A DNA stretch of 64,000 nt from Streptomyces sp. NBC_00459 (GTDB lineage Bacteria; Actinomycetota; Actinomycetes; Streptomycetales; Streptomycetaceae): positions 744,001 to 808,000 of the forward strand of contig NZ_CP107903.1 of assembly GCF_036013955.1 (NCBI RefSeq), read 5' to 3'. Position 1 is the first letter of the stretch. Each line of letters begins with the position of its first letter. Under the pieces are notes generated by a model. It was not told the DNA's origin and did no database searches. It worked only from the letters and a program-made list of their open reading frames with translations. Positions 50,363-57,964 of the stretch are shown piece by piece. Both the position numbers and the translations under genes were made by a program.

Positions 50363-51079
50363 ATGTCCTCTTCCCCGTCCTCACCCACCTCCTGGGACGA
50401 ACCAGAAGGTCTCGCCGCGCGCGGCACACTGATCGTGTTGCCCGGCCGGGGCGAACACGGCGGTGTGTACGCGCGGTTCGGCCGCCGTCTCGCCTTCGAC
50501 GCCTACCGCGTACGGGCGTTGGGCGATCCGTCCGCCGACCCGTCCGTGCTCGACGAAGCGGCCAAGCTCCTCGCCGACGAGTCGCTGCCGGGTCCGAAGG
50601 TCCTGGTCGGCTCCGACACAGGTGCCCGGTACGCCCTTCAGGTCGCCGCCGAGCACCCGGCGGGCGTCGACGCACTCATCCTCGCAGGCCTGCCCACCGG
50701 CCCCTGGGAGCCAGGGAGTTGGGACGACGAACTCGCGGCGCGGACCGCCTGCCCCACCCACCGGGCACGTCTCGCCGACGACCCCGCCTTCCGCCCCGGT
50801 GCGATCGAGGCAGCTGTCGGGCTCCCGGAGCCGCGACTCGACCAGGTCCAGGTGCCCGTACTCGCCCTGCACGGCAAGGACGACCAGGTCAGCCCGCTCG
50901 ACCGGGCACTGAGCGTCTACGAGGGCCACGGACACGTCCGGGCCGTGACCTTCGCCGGCGGCCGGCACGACGTGCTCAACGACGCACTGCACCGCACCGC
51001 CGCAGCCACGGTCGTCCTCTTCCTGGAGCGGCTGCGCCTCTCCCCCGAGCTGCCCTTGATCGCGGAGGGTCTCGCATGA
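50363..51079 (+). CDS. Alpha/beta hydrolase with an Asp at the nucleophile position
   Basis: 238 residues. GTLIVLPGRGEHGGVYARFG is the oxyanion strand-turn. The nucleophile elbow reads LVGSDTGARYALQVAAEHP: in the G-x-Nu-x-G pattern the central residue is Asp85 rather than Ser, as in haloalkane dehalogenases and epoxide hydrolases. Acid and His are in HGKDDQVSPLDRAL and AGGRHDVLNDALHR. First structural gene of the sulfur operon, overlapping the sulfurtransferase gene by 4 nt. Annotation pipelines would call it a generic alpha/beta hydrolase; the true reaction is unknown and Ser84 as nucleophile cannot be fully excluded. Confidence 0.85.
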   Translation: MSSSPSSPTSWDEPEGLAARGTLIVLPGRGEHGGVYARFGRRLAFDAYRVRALGDPSADPSVLDEAAKLLADESLPGPKVLVGSDTGARYALQVAAEHPAGVDALILAGLPTGPWEPGSWDDELAARTACPTHRARLADDPAFRPGAIEAAVGLPEPRLDQVQVPVLALHGKDDQVSPLDRALSVYEGHGHVRAVTFAGGRHDVLNDALHRTAAATVVLFLERLRLSPELPLIAEGLA

Positions 51080-51927
51080 GCAGGTCACGTGTGACGACGA
51101 CCGTCGCCGAGTTGCGCGACGCCCTCGCCTCCGAGCACCCGCCCCTGGTCCTCGACGTCCGCTGGGCGCTCGGCGATCCGTACGGCCGCGACCACTATGC
51201 CGACGCGCATGTCCCGGGCGCGGTGTACGTCGACCTGGACACCGAGTTGGCCGCGCCGCCGACCCCGGAGGGCGGCCGGCATCCGCTTCCGGACCTCGCG
51301 GAGTTCCAGGCGGCGGCCCGCAGTTGGGGACTCCGGCGGGGCCGACCGGTCGTCGTGTACGACGACCTGGGCAACACCGCCGCCGCTCGGGCCTGGTGGC
51401 TGTTGCGGTACGCCGGAGTGGCCGACGTGACGCTGCTGGACGGGGCGTTGGGGGCATGGCGGGCGGCCGGACTGCCACTGGAGTCCGGCATCCCGGCCGA
51501 TCCGGAACCCGGCGACGTCGTTCTGAGTGCGGGCGGACTGCCCCTCACCGGTGCCGACGGCGCCGCCGAACTCGCCCGCGACGGACTCCTGTTGGACGCC
51601 CGCGCCGGCGAGCGGTACCGGGGCGAGGTGGAGCCGGTCGACCCACGCGCCGGACACATCCCGGGCGCGGTCTCCGCTCCCACCGGGGAGAACCTCGCGG
51701 CCGACGGGACCTTCCTGTCCCCCGAACTGCTGCGCAAACGATTCGAGGACCGGGGTGCGGATGACGCGTCGCGCATCGGCGTGTACTGCGGATCCGGTGT
51801 CACCGCCGCACATCAGATCGCCGCACTCGTCCTCGCCGGTTTCGACGCGACCCTCTTCGCCGGTTCCTGGTCCGCCTGGTCCGCCGATCCCACCCGCCCG
51901 TCCGCGACCGGACCCGAGCCTTCCTGA
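51076..51927 (+). CDS. Sulfurtransferase (thiosulfate / 3-mercaptopyruvate type, two rhodanese domains)
   Basis: 283 residues with tandem rhodanese domains. The inactive first domain has PLVLDVRWALGDPYGRDHYADAHVPGAVYVDLD, the second LLLDARAGERYRGEVEP and the active-site loop IGVYCGSGVTAAHQIAALV. CGSGVT is the loop of mercaptopyruvate sulfurtransferases (thiosulfate-specific ones have CRxGxR). It transfers sulfane sulfur from mercaptopyruvate or a related donor. Its position among sulfonate uptake and cleavage genes suggests handling sulfur released from organosulfur substrates. Confidence 0.92.
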   Translation: MSRSRVTTTVAELRDALASEHPPLVLDVRWALGDPYGRDHYADAHVPGAVYVDLDTELAAPPTPEGGRHPLPDLAEFQAAARSWGLRRGRPVVVYDDLGNTAAARAWWLLRYAGVADVTLLDGALGAWRAAGLPLESGIPADPEPGDVVLSAGGLPLTGADGAAELARDGLLLDARAGERYRGEVEPVDPRAGHIPGAVSAPTGENLAADGTFLSPELLRKRFEDRGADDASRIGVYCGSGVTAAHQIAALVLAGFDATLFAGSWSAWSADPTRPSATGPEPS

Positions 51928-51980
51928 CCCCGCGGCCCACGGCTGCCCAGGCGCCCGAGCCCCGCGAGAGGAACCCCGCC

Positions 51981-52862
51981 ATGACGACCAAACCGCTCGA
52001 CGCGGCGCCACTGGCCCCGCCACCGCCCCTCGCCCCTCCCCCGGACCGGGCACCCCGGGTCACGATCCGCGGTACCGCCCGCACCACCCGCCGCCTCCGG
52101 ATTCCCCGGTCGGTACGCCGGTCCGCCGGCCCCGTGGGTCTCGTACTCCTCTGGTTCCTGACCTCGTCCACCGGTGTGCTGCCCGAGTCGGTGCTCGCCT
52201 CCCCCGTGGACGTCCTGAAACAGGCCGTCGATCTGACGAAGAACGGTGAACTGCCCAGCGCCATCGCCGCGTCGGGGCGCCGGGCTGCCATCGGCTTCCT
52301 CATCGGAGCGAGCGTCGCGCTCGTTCTCTCCCTGCTCGCCGGACTGTTCCGGCTCGGCGAGGACGTCATCGACTCCTCGATGGGCATGTTCCGGGCCATC
52401 CCCTGGGTAGGTCTGATCCCGCTGTTCATCGTCTGGTTCGGCATCGAGGAGACACCGAAGATCGCGTTGGTCGCCCTCGGCGTCACCTACCCGCTGTACT
52501 TCAACATCTACGGCGGGATCAGGTCCACCGACGCCCAACTCGTCGAAGCCGCACGGATGATGGGACTCGGACGGTTCGGGCTGATCAAGTACGTCATCCT
52601 GCCCAGCGCGCTGCCCGGCGCCCTCGTGGGGCTCCGGTACGCGCTCTCCACCGCCTGGCTCGCCCTCGTCTTCGCCGAACAGATCAACGCGGACGCGGGG
52701 CTCGGCCATCTGATGAGCAACGCCCAGCAGTACTTCCGTACCGACATCATCGTGCTCTGCCTCGCCGTGTACGCGCTGCTGGGCCTCGCCTGCGACTTCG
52801 CCGTACGGGTCCTGTCGCGCCGCCTGCTGACCTGGCGGGCCAACTTCGAAGGCGAGGCGTGA
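51981..52862 (+). CDS. ssuC: ABC permease, SsuC/TauC type
   Basis: 293 residues. A 45-residue Pro-rich cytosolic tail is followed by six helices starting with SAGPVGLVLLWFLTSSTGVL. The EAA loop is AQLVEAARMMGLGRFGLIKYVILPSALPGALVGLR, typical of nitrate/sulfonate/taurine importers. GAGAGGAA precedes the ATG. It forms a homodimer with the following ATPase. Overlaps ssuB by 4 nt. Confidence 0.92.
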   Translation: MTTKPLDAAPLAPPPPLAPPPDRAPRVTIRGTARTTRRLRIPRSVRRSAGPVGLVLLWFLTSSTGVLPESVLASPVDVLKQAVDLTKNGELPSAIAASGRRAAIGFLIGASVALVLSLLAGLFRLGEDVIDSSMGMFRAIPWVGLIPLFIVWFGIEETPKIALVALGVTYPLYFNIYGGIRSTDAQLVEAARMMGLGRFGLIKYVILPSALPGALVGLRYALSTAWLALVFAEQINADAGLGHLMSNAQQYFRTDIIVLCLAVYALLGLACDFAVRVLSRRLLTWRANFEGEA

Positions 52863-53599
52863 TCGCCATGGCCGACATCCCGACCAACAGCGTGGAGATT
52901 CGGGGGCTTTCGCGGGCCTTCGACGGCAACACCGTCCTGCACGAGCTCGATCTCGACATCCGGGAGGGCGAGTTCGTGGCCCTGCTCGGGCACAGCGGCT
53001 GCGGCAAGTCGACGCTGTTGCGCATTCTCGCCGGGCTCGACGACGAGATCGGCGGCGAGGTGACCGTGCCCGCGCGGCGCAGCGCGGCCTTCCAGTCGCC
53101 GCGGCTGCTGCCCTGGCTGAAGGTGTGGCGCAACGTCGTCCTCGGACTGCCCGGACGGCCCGATCGCGCCCTCGCCACAAAGGCGCTGGACGAGGTCGGC
53201 ATCGCGGACCGCGCGACCGTCTGGCCCAAGACGCTGTCCGGCGGCCAGGCCCAGCGGGTCTCGCTGGCCCGCGCCCTGGTCCGCGAGCCCGAACTCCTGC
53301 TCCTGGACGAGCCGTTCGGCGCGCTCGACGCGCTGACCCGGGGCAGGGTGCAGCAGTTGGTCGCCGAGCTGTGGCAGCGGCACGGCTGCGCGATCCTCCT
53401 GGTCACCCATGACGTGGAGGAGGCGCTGCTGCTCGCCGACCGCGTCCTGGTGATGGACGAGGGCCGTATCGCCCACGACCTCACCGTCGACCTGACCCGC
53501 CCGCGCGATCTCACCTCGCCCGAGTTCGTCACCCTCCGCGCCCGCCTCCTCGGCTGGCTCGGCGTCACCGCACACACCCTCGAAGGGACCCCCTCGTGA
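52859..53599 (+). CDS. ssuB: ABC ATPase, SsuB/TauB type
   Basis: 246 residues from the coupled GTG 52859; ATG 52868 is an alternative. LLGHSGCGKSTLLRILAGLDD is Walker A, AAFQSPRLLPWLKVWRNVVLGL the Q-loop region, LSGGQAQRVSLARALVREPELLLLDEPFGALD the signature and Walker B, and LLVTHDVEEALLLADRVLVM the H-loop. This Q-loop with PWLxVWxN marks the sulfonate/taurine/nitrate branch. Confidence 0.94.
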   Translation: MIAMADIPTNSVEIRGLSRAFDGNTVLHELDLDIREGEFVALLGHSGCGKSTLLRILAGLDDEIGGEVTVPARRSAAFQSPRLLPWLKVWRNVVLGLPGRPDRALATKALDEVGIADRATVWPKTLSGGQAQRVSLARALVREPELLLLDEPFGALDALTRGRVQQLVAELWQRHGCAILLVTHDVEEALLLADRVLVMDEGRIAHDLTVDLTRPRDLTSPEFVTLRARLLGWLGVTAHTLEGTPS

Positions 53600-54567
53600 T
53601 ACGCAGACTCGCCACCGCCGCGCTGAGCCTCACCGCCCTGCTGGCGCTGACCGCCTGCGGCGCGGACTCCTCGGCGGACGCATCCGGAAGCGGCTCCCGG
53701 GTGACCCTGACCCTCGGCGACCAGGCCAAGACACTCCAGACGCTCGTCAACGCGTCCGGCGCCCTCAAGGGCGCCAAGTACCAGGTGAAGTGGGCCGAGT
53801 TCGAGGGCGCGGCCCCGCTGTTCCAGGCCGTGCAGGCGGGCGCCGCCGACACCACCTACTCCGCTGATCTGCCCGCGTTGCAGGCACTCAGCGGCGGGGT
53901 GAAGTTCAAGAACGTGGCCGCGCTGAAGAACGACGGCCACCACACCGGGATCATCGTCCGCAAGGACTCGGACGTGCGAAGCGTCAAGGACCTCAAGGGC
54001 AGGAAGGTCGTGGTGTCCTCGGCCAAGGGCAGCATCGCCGAGTACCTGCTCGCCAACGTCCTGGAACAGAACGGCCTCAAATACTCCGATGTGAAGGTGC
54101 AGTATCTGCTGCCGACGGACGCGCAGGCCGCCTTCGCCTCCGGGAAGATCGACGTCTGGGCCACCTTCGGTGTCTACCAGGCCGTCGGACTTCAGCAGGG
54201 CGGCCGGCTGCTCATCGACGGCGCGGACGGCCGTATCAGCGGCTACGGCTTCATCGGTGCCTCGGACGAGGCCCTCGCGGACCCGGCGAAGAAGGCGGCG
54301 CTCGGTGACTTCCTGAAGCGGCTCGGTACGGCACTGACGTGGACGAGCACGCACCAGGACGCGTACGCCGACGCCATCGTCGAGCGCAACGGAGCCGACC
54401 CGGCGATCGCGAAGACGCTCGCCTCCGCCGCGTACAGCAAGGTCCTGCCGATCACACCGGAGGTCAGCTCGACCGTCCAGGACGTGGCCGACCTCATGAA
54501 CGGCATCGGTGTCCTCGATCCGAACGTCGACGTGGCGAAGTCGGCCGACACCTCCGTCCTCAAGTAA
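53596..54567 (+). CDS. ssuA: Sulfonate-type ABC substrate-binding lipoprotein, first copy
   Basis: 323 residues from the coupled GTG 53596. Signal peptide with lipobox ALTAC-GADSS. The SsuA-type fold follows: VTLTLGDQAKTLQTLVNASG, YQVKWAEFEGAAPLFQAVQAGAADTTYSADLPALQAL and KGRKVVVSSAKGSIAEYLLANVL. The pair FEGAAPLFQA..GAAD matches the ligand-cleft segment of aliphatic sulfonate binders. It overlaps ssuB by 4 nt. A second binding protein of the same fold is encoded at 55800; the two probably widen the substrate range of one SsuBC channel. Confidence 0.92.
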   Translation: MIRRLATAALSLTALLALTACGADSSADASGSGSRVTLTLGDQAKTLQTLVNASGALKGAKYQVKWAEFEGAAPLFQAVQAGAADTTYSADLPALQALSGGVKFKNVAALKNDGHHTGIIVRKDSDVRSVKDLKGRKVVVSSAKGSIAEYLLANVLEQNGLKYSDVKVQYLLPTDAQAAFASGKIDVWATFGVYQAVGLQQGGRLLIDGADGRISGYGFIGASDEALADPAKKAALGDFLKRLGTALTWTSTHQDAYADAIVERNGADPAIAKTLASAAYSKVLPITPEVSSTVQDVADLMNGIGVLDPNVDVAKSADTSVLK

Positions 54568-54606
54568 CCGGAACCGCAGTACCGCTGTACCGCAAAGGAG
54601 TTCACC

Positions 54607-55710
54607 ATGCCTGTCGAGTTCATCAGTGCCGTGCACACCGATTCCGGGGCCTCCGGCCCGGCCGCGGCGAGCCGCACCGGCTTCGATCCCGACCACCTCC
54701 GAAAGTACGCCCGCGCTCTCGACGACGGGGGCTTCGACCACACCCTGGTCGCCTATCACTCGGCCTCGCCGGACGCCTTCCAGGTGGCCCAGTTCGTCGC
54801 CACGCACACCGAACGGATCCGCCCGATCCTGGCACACCGGCCGGGCGTGATCTTCCCGACGCACGCGGCCAGGGCGCTCGCGACCCTGGACCGGATCAGC
54901 GACGGCCGCCTCACGCTGCACATCATCTCCGGGGGCAGCGACGAGGAGCAGCGCCGTGAGGGCGACTACCTCGACAAGCGGGAGCGGTACGAGCGTTCGG
55001 ACGAGTACATCCAGGTCCTGCGCAAGGTCTGGCTGGCCGAGGGGCCGGTGTCCCACAAGGGCAAGTACTTCCGCTTCGAGGGCTACCACTCCGATGTGAA
55101 GCCGGTGAACGGGCTGGTGCCGATCTCCGTCGGAGGGTCGTCCGAGGACGCCTACCGGGTGGGCGGGCAGCAGGGCGACATCTTCGGACTGTGGGGCGAG
55201 CCGCTCAAGGAGACGGCCGAGCAGATCGCCGCCGTGAACGCGGTCGCCACTGCCGCCGGCCGCCCCGACCCCCGTATCTGGGTGTCGTTCCGTCCGATCA
55301 TCGCGCCCACCGACGAACTGGCCTGGGAGAAGGCGCACCGCACGCTCGGCGTCCTCAAGGACCAGGCCTCGAACACCGAGCTGCTGCGCCATTACCGGAC
55401 CAACGGCCGCCCCGCGAACGTCGGTTCGCAGCGACTGCTGGACATCGCCGAGCGGGGCGAGGTGCACGACCGGTGCCTGTGGACCGCCCCGGCCATCGCC
55501 ACCAACGCGGCCGGAGCATCGACCGCCCTGGTCGGCTCACCGGAGACCGTCGCGAAGGCGCTTCTCGACTACGTCGACATCGGCTGCGACCTGCTGTCGA
55601 TCCGGGGCTACGACCCGCTCAACGACGCGATCGACTACGCCCGTTACGTCCTTCCGCTGGTCCGCCAGGAACTCGCCCACCGCGCGGCGACGACCTCCCG
55701 GGCGGCCTGA
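54607..55710 (+). CDS. ssuD: FMNH2-dependent alkanesulfonate monooxygenase (SsuD-like LLM flavoprotein)
   Basis: 367 residues. PVEFISAVHTDSGASGPAAASRTGFDPDHLRKYARALDDGGFDH and DAFQVAQFVATHTERIRPILAHRPGVIFPTHAARALATLD follow the SsuD pattern. SGGSDEEQRREGDYLDKRERYERSDEYIQVLRKVW, the GG and DK-R-YxRxDEY segments, places it among alkanesulfonate monooxygenases. It splits the C-S bond of alkanesulfonates with O2 and reduced FMN, giving an aldehyde and sulfite. No flavin reductase (SsuE) is in the operon. AAAGGAG precedes the ATG. Confidence 0.92.
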   Translation: MPVEFISAVHTDSGASGPAAASRTGFDPDHLRKYARALDDGGFDHTLVAYHSASPDAFQVAQFVATHTERIRPILAHRPGVIFPTHAARALATLDRISDGRLTLHIISGGSDEEQRREGDYLDKRERYERSDEYIQVLRKVWLAEGPVSHKGKYFRFEGYHSDVKPVNGLVPISVGGSSEDAYRVGGQQGDIFGLWGEPLKETAEQIAAVNAVATAAGRPDPRIWVSFRPIIAPTDELAWEKAHRTLGVLKDQASNTELLRHYRTNGRPANVGSQRLLDIAERGEVHDRCLWTAPAIATNAAGASTALVGSPETVAKALLDYVDIGCDLLSIRGYDPLNDAIDYARYVLPLVRQELAHRAATTSRAA

Positions 55711-55799
55711 CCCCACCAACTCCCCTTCCCTTCCCTTCCCTTCATTTCCCTCCCATCCATCCATCCCATCCTGTCTGCGAACACCCATATGGAGACTCC
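55711..55799 (+). repeat. Pyrimidine-rich spacer with tandem CCCTT and CCAT repeats
   Basis: Between ssuD and the second binding-protein gene, 55720-55745 repeats CCCTT four times and 55752-55770 repeats CCAT, forming an almost pure C/T strand of about 55 nt without G. GGAG at 55791-55794 is the ribosome-binding site of the next gene. Such a G-free transcript could be a Rho loading site or simply a slippage-prone repeat. Confidence 0.6.
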
Positions 55800-56816
55800 G
55801 TGTTCCGCCGCTCACGCTCACTGCGCACGTCCGCCGCCGTCCTGCTGCTCGCCCTCACGGCGGCCTGCGGGAACCAGGCCCAGGCCGAATCGCCGTCCGA
55901 CCAGTCCGACGTCACCCTGAAGGTCGGCGCGACCGGCTGGAAGGTCGAGGAGGCGGTTCTGAAGTTCGCCCACCTCGACGACACCCCGTACAAGGTCAAG
56001 TGGAACGTCTTCCAAGGGGGTGACCTCCAGCTCCAGGCGATCCGCGCCGGTGCTCTCGACGTCGCCTCCTCCAGCGAGATCCCGCCGATCTTCGCCGCCG
56101 CCGACGGCAAGCCGAACTTCAAGGTCGTCGCCGTGCAGCGCGGCGCCACCCTCAACCAGGAGGTCGTCGTCCCCAAGGGCTCGAAGGTGACCGACATCGC
56201 CGGGCTGAAGGGCAAGAAGGTCGGCTACGTCCAGAACACCACCGCCCACTACTTCCTGTACCAACTGCTGAAGCAGGCGGGCCTGAAGTGGTCCGACATC
56301 GAGGCCAAGCCGCTGCTGCCCAACGACGGCCTCGCGGCGTTGAACGGCGGCGGCATCGACGCCTTCGCCTCCTACGGCACGTCGATCATCACCGCCCACC
56401 AGCAGGGCGCCACCACGGTCGGCTCGGGCAAGGACATCCTGTCGGGCAACTTCCTCTGGACGGCCCGCGACAGCGTGCTCAAGAACCCCGCCCAGCAGGC
56501 GGCGACGGCCAATCTCATCGCCCGGATCACGCAGGCGTACGCGTACGTCAGGGACGGCCGCGAGGCAGAGTTCGCCGAGGTCGTGTCCAAGAACACCCAC
56601 CAGCCCGTCGCCCAGGCGAAGAAGGACCTGGTCGACGCTCAGACCCAGCGCCCGACACAGGCCCGCACGGTCGGCGACGACACCATCGCCTCGCAGCAGA
56701 AGGTGGCGGACGCCTTCACCGAACTCGGCGCGCTCAAGGCGCACTTGGACGTGAAGTCGTTCTGGTCCACCAAGCTCAACACCGAGCTGGCCGCCGACCT
56801 GAAGAAGACGCTGTGA
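55800..56816 (+). CDS. Sulfonate-type ABC substrate-binding lipoprotein, second copy
   Basis: 338 residues from the GTG at 55800 (GGAG 5 nt upstream). Signal peptide with lipobox ALTAAC-GNQAQ. The core reads VTLKVGATGWKVEEAVLKFAHLDD, YKVKWNVFQGGDLQLQAIRAGALDVASSSEIPPIFAA and KGKKVGYVQNTTAHYFLYQLLKQAG. Similarity to the protein at 53596 is in the fold, not close in sequence, so a different ligand is likely. Its stop overlaps the start of the acyl-CoA-dehydrogenase-like gene. Confidence 0.9.
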   Translation: MFRRSRSLRTSAAVLLLALTAACGNQAQAESPSDQSDVTLKVGATGWKVEEAVLKFAHLDDTPYKVKWNVFQGGDLQLQAIRAGALDVASSSEIPPIFAAADGKPNFKVVAVQRGATLNQEVVVPKGSKVTDIAGLKGKKVGYVQNTTAHYFLYQLLKQAGLKWSDIEAKPLLPNDGLAALNGGGIDAFASYGTSIITAHQQGATTVGSGKDILSGNFLWTARDSVLKNPAQQAATANLIARITQAYAYVRDGREAEFAEVVSKNTHQPVAQAKKDLVDAQTQRPTQARTVGDDTIASQQKVADAFTELGALKAHLDVKSFWSTKLNTELAADLKKTL

Positions 56817-57964
56817 CCACCCGCATCGCCGAACTGGCCGCCGACTACGACCGGTCGGGCGCGTTCCCCGCCGAATCCCTCGAGGCCGCCCACCAGGCGG
56901 GCCTGCTCACCGCCACCATCGGCGAACGGTACGGCGGCCAGGGCGCCGGCGTCGAGGAGACCGCCCGCATCCTGCACACCCTCGGCCGCAGCGACCCGTC
57001 CGTCGCCCTGATCGCCGCGATGACCCTCACCACGCACGGCAGACAGTCCGTCCAGCCGCACTGGCCCGAGGAGTTGTACGCACGGGTCGTCAAGGAGTCG
57101 TTCGTACGCCCTGTGCTCATCAACCACGCCCGAGTGGAACCAGAGTTGGGCTCCCCCGCCCGGGGCGGACTGCCCGCCACCCGGGCCCGGCACACGGGGG
57201 ACGGCTGGTCGGTCAGCGGGACGAAGCGGTTCGTCACCGGCGCCGAGGGCCTCGACTGGTTCCTGGTGTGGGCCACCACCGACGAACCGGAGCCACGCGT
57301 AGGCACCTTCCTGGTCGCCGGCGACTCCCCCGGCATCGAAGTCACCGGCCGCTGGGACCAGTTGGGGCTACGGGCGAGCGGCAGCCACGACGTGACGTTC
57401 CGGGAGGTGGAGGTGCCGTACGAGCACGTCATTGGCCTCGCGCCGCACGGTCCGGCGGCCGAACAGGACAACCGGGCGGGCGCATCCCTCCATCTGCCGC
57501 TCGCCGCCCTGTACTTGGGAGTCGCGCGAGCCGCGCAGGCGTACTTCCACACGTTCGCGCAGACCCGCGTGCCCGCCAACCTCGGGCACCCGGTGGCCCG
57601 TACGGAACGGTTCCGGCGAACAGCCGGTGAGATCGAGGTGCTGCTCGACGGGGCCGAGCAGCTGATCTTCGGTGGTGCCGCTCGGGTCGACGCCGCCGAT
57701 ACCTCGTACACCCCTGAACAGGCCCTGGGAGCAAGGGTGTTGGCAGACCGCCATGGCGTACACGCCGTCGGGCTGGCCGTGCGGCTGCTCGGCAATCCGG
57801 GGCTGGCCCGGGGCAACCCCCTGGAACGCCACTTCCGCGACATCCAGTGCGCGCCGGTACACGCTCCCCAGGAGGACATCTCCGTGCTCGCCATCGGAAC
57901 CAAGGCCCTGGAAACGCAGGCATCGGACGCGCAGACCCCGGGCGCCGAGGACCGGGACCGGTGA
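56813..57964 (+). CDS. Acyl-CoA-dehydrogenase-fold flavoprotein of the SfnB/DszC type
   Basis: 383 residues from the GTG at 56813. The N-terminal helical domain has EAAHQAGLLTATIGERYGGQGAGVEETARILHTLGRSDPSVALI, the middle beta-domain WSVSGTKRFVTGAEGLDWFLVWATTD, and the C-terminal helices end in RDIQCAPVHAPQEDISVLAIG. The acyl-CoA Glu catalytic base is not evident, and the RDIQ...PQED end resembles the SfnB/DszC group of flavin-dependent oxygenases that act on sulfur compounds. In this operon it is probably a reduced-flavin-dependent monooxygenase attacking an organosulfur substrate. Coupled by 4-nt overlaps on both sides. Confidence 0.85.
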   Translation: MTTRIAELAADYDRSGAFPAESLEAAHQAGLLTATIGERYGGQGAGVEETARILHTLGRSDPSVALIAAMTLTTHGRQSVQPHWPEELYARVVKESFVRPVLINHARVEPELGSPARGGLPATRARHTGDGWSVSGTKRFVTGAEGLDWFLVWATTDEPEPRVGTFLVAGDSPGIEVTGRWDQLGLRASGSHDVTFREVEVPYEHVIGLAPHGPAAEQDNRAGASLHLPLAALYLGVARAAQAYFHTFAQTRVPANLGHPVARTERFRRTAGEIEVLLDGAEQLIFGGAARVDAADTSYTPEQALGARVLADRHGVHAVGLAVRLLGNPGLARGNPLERHFRDIQCAPVHAPQEDISVLAIGTKALETQASDAQTPGAEDRDR

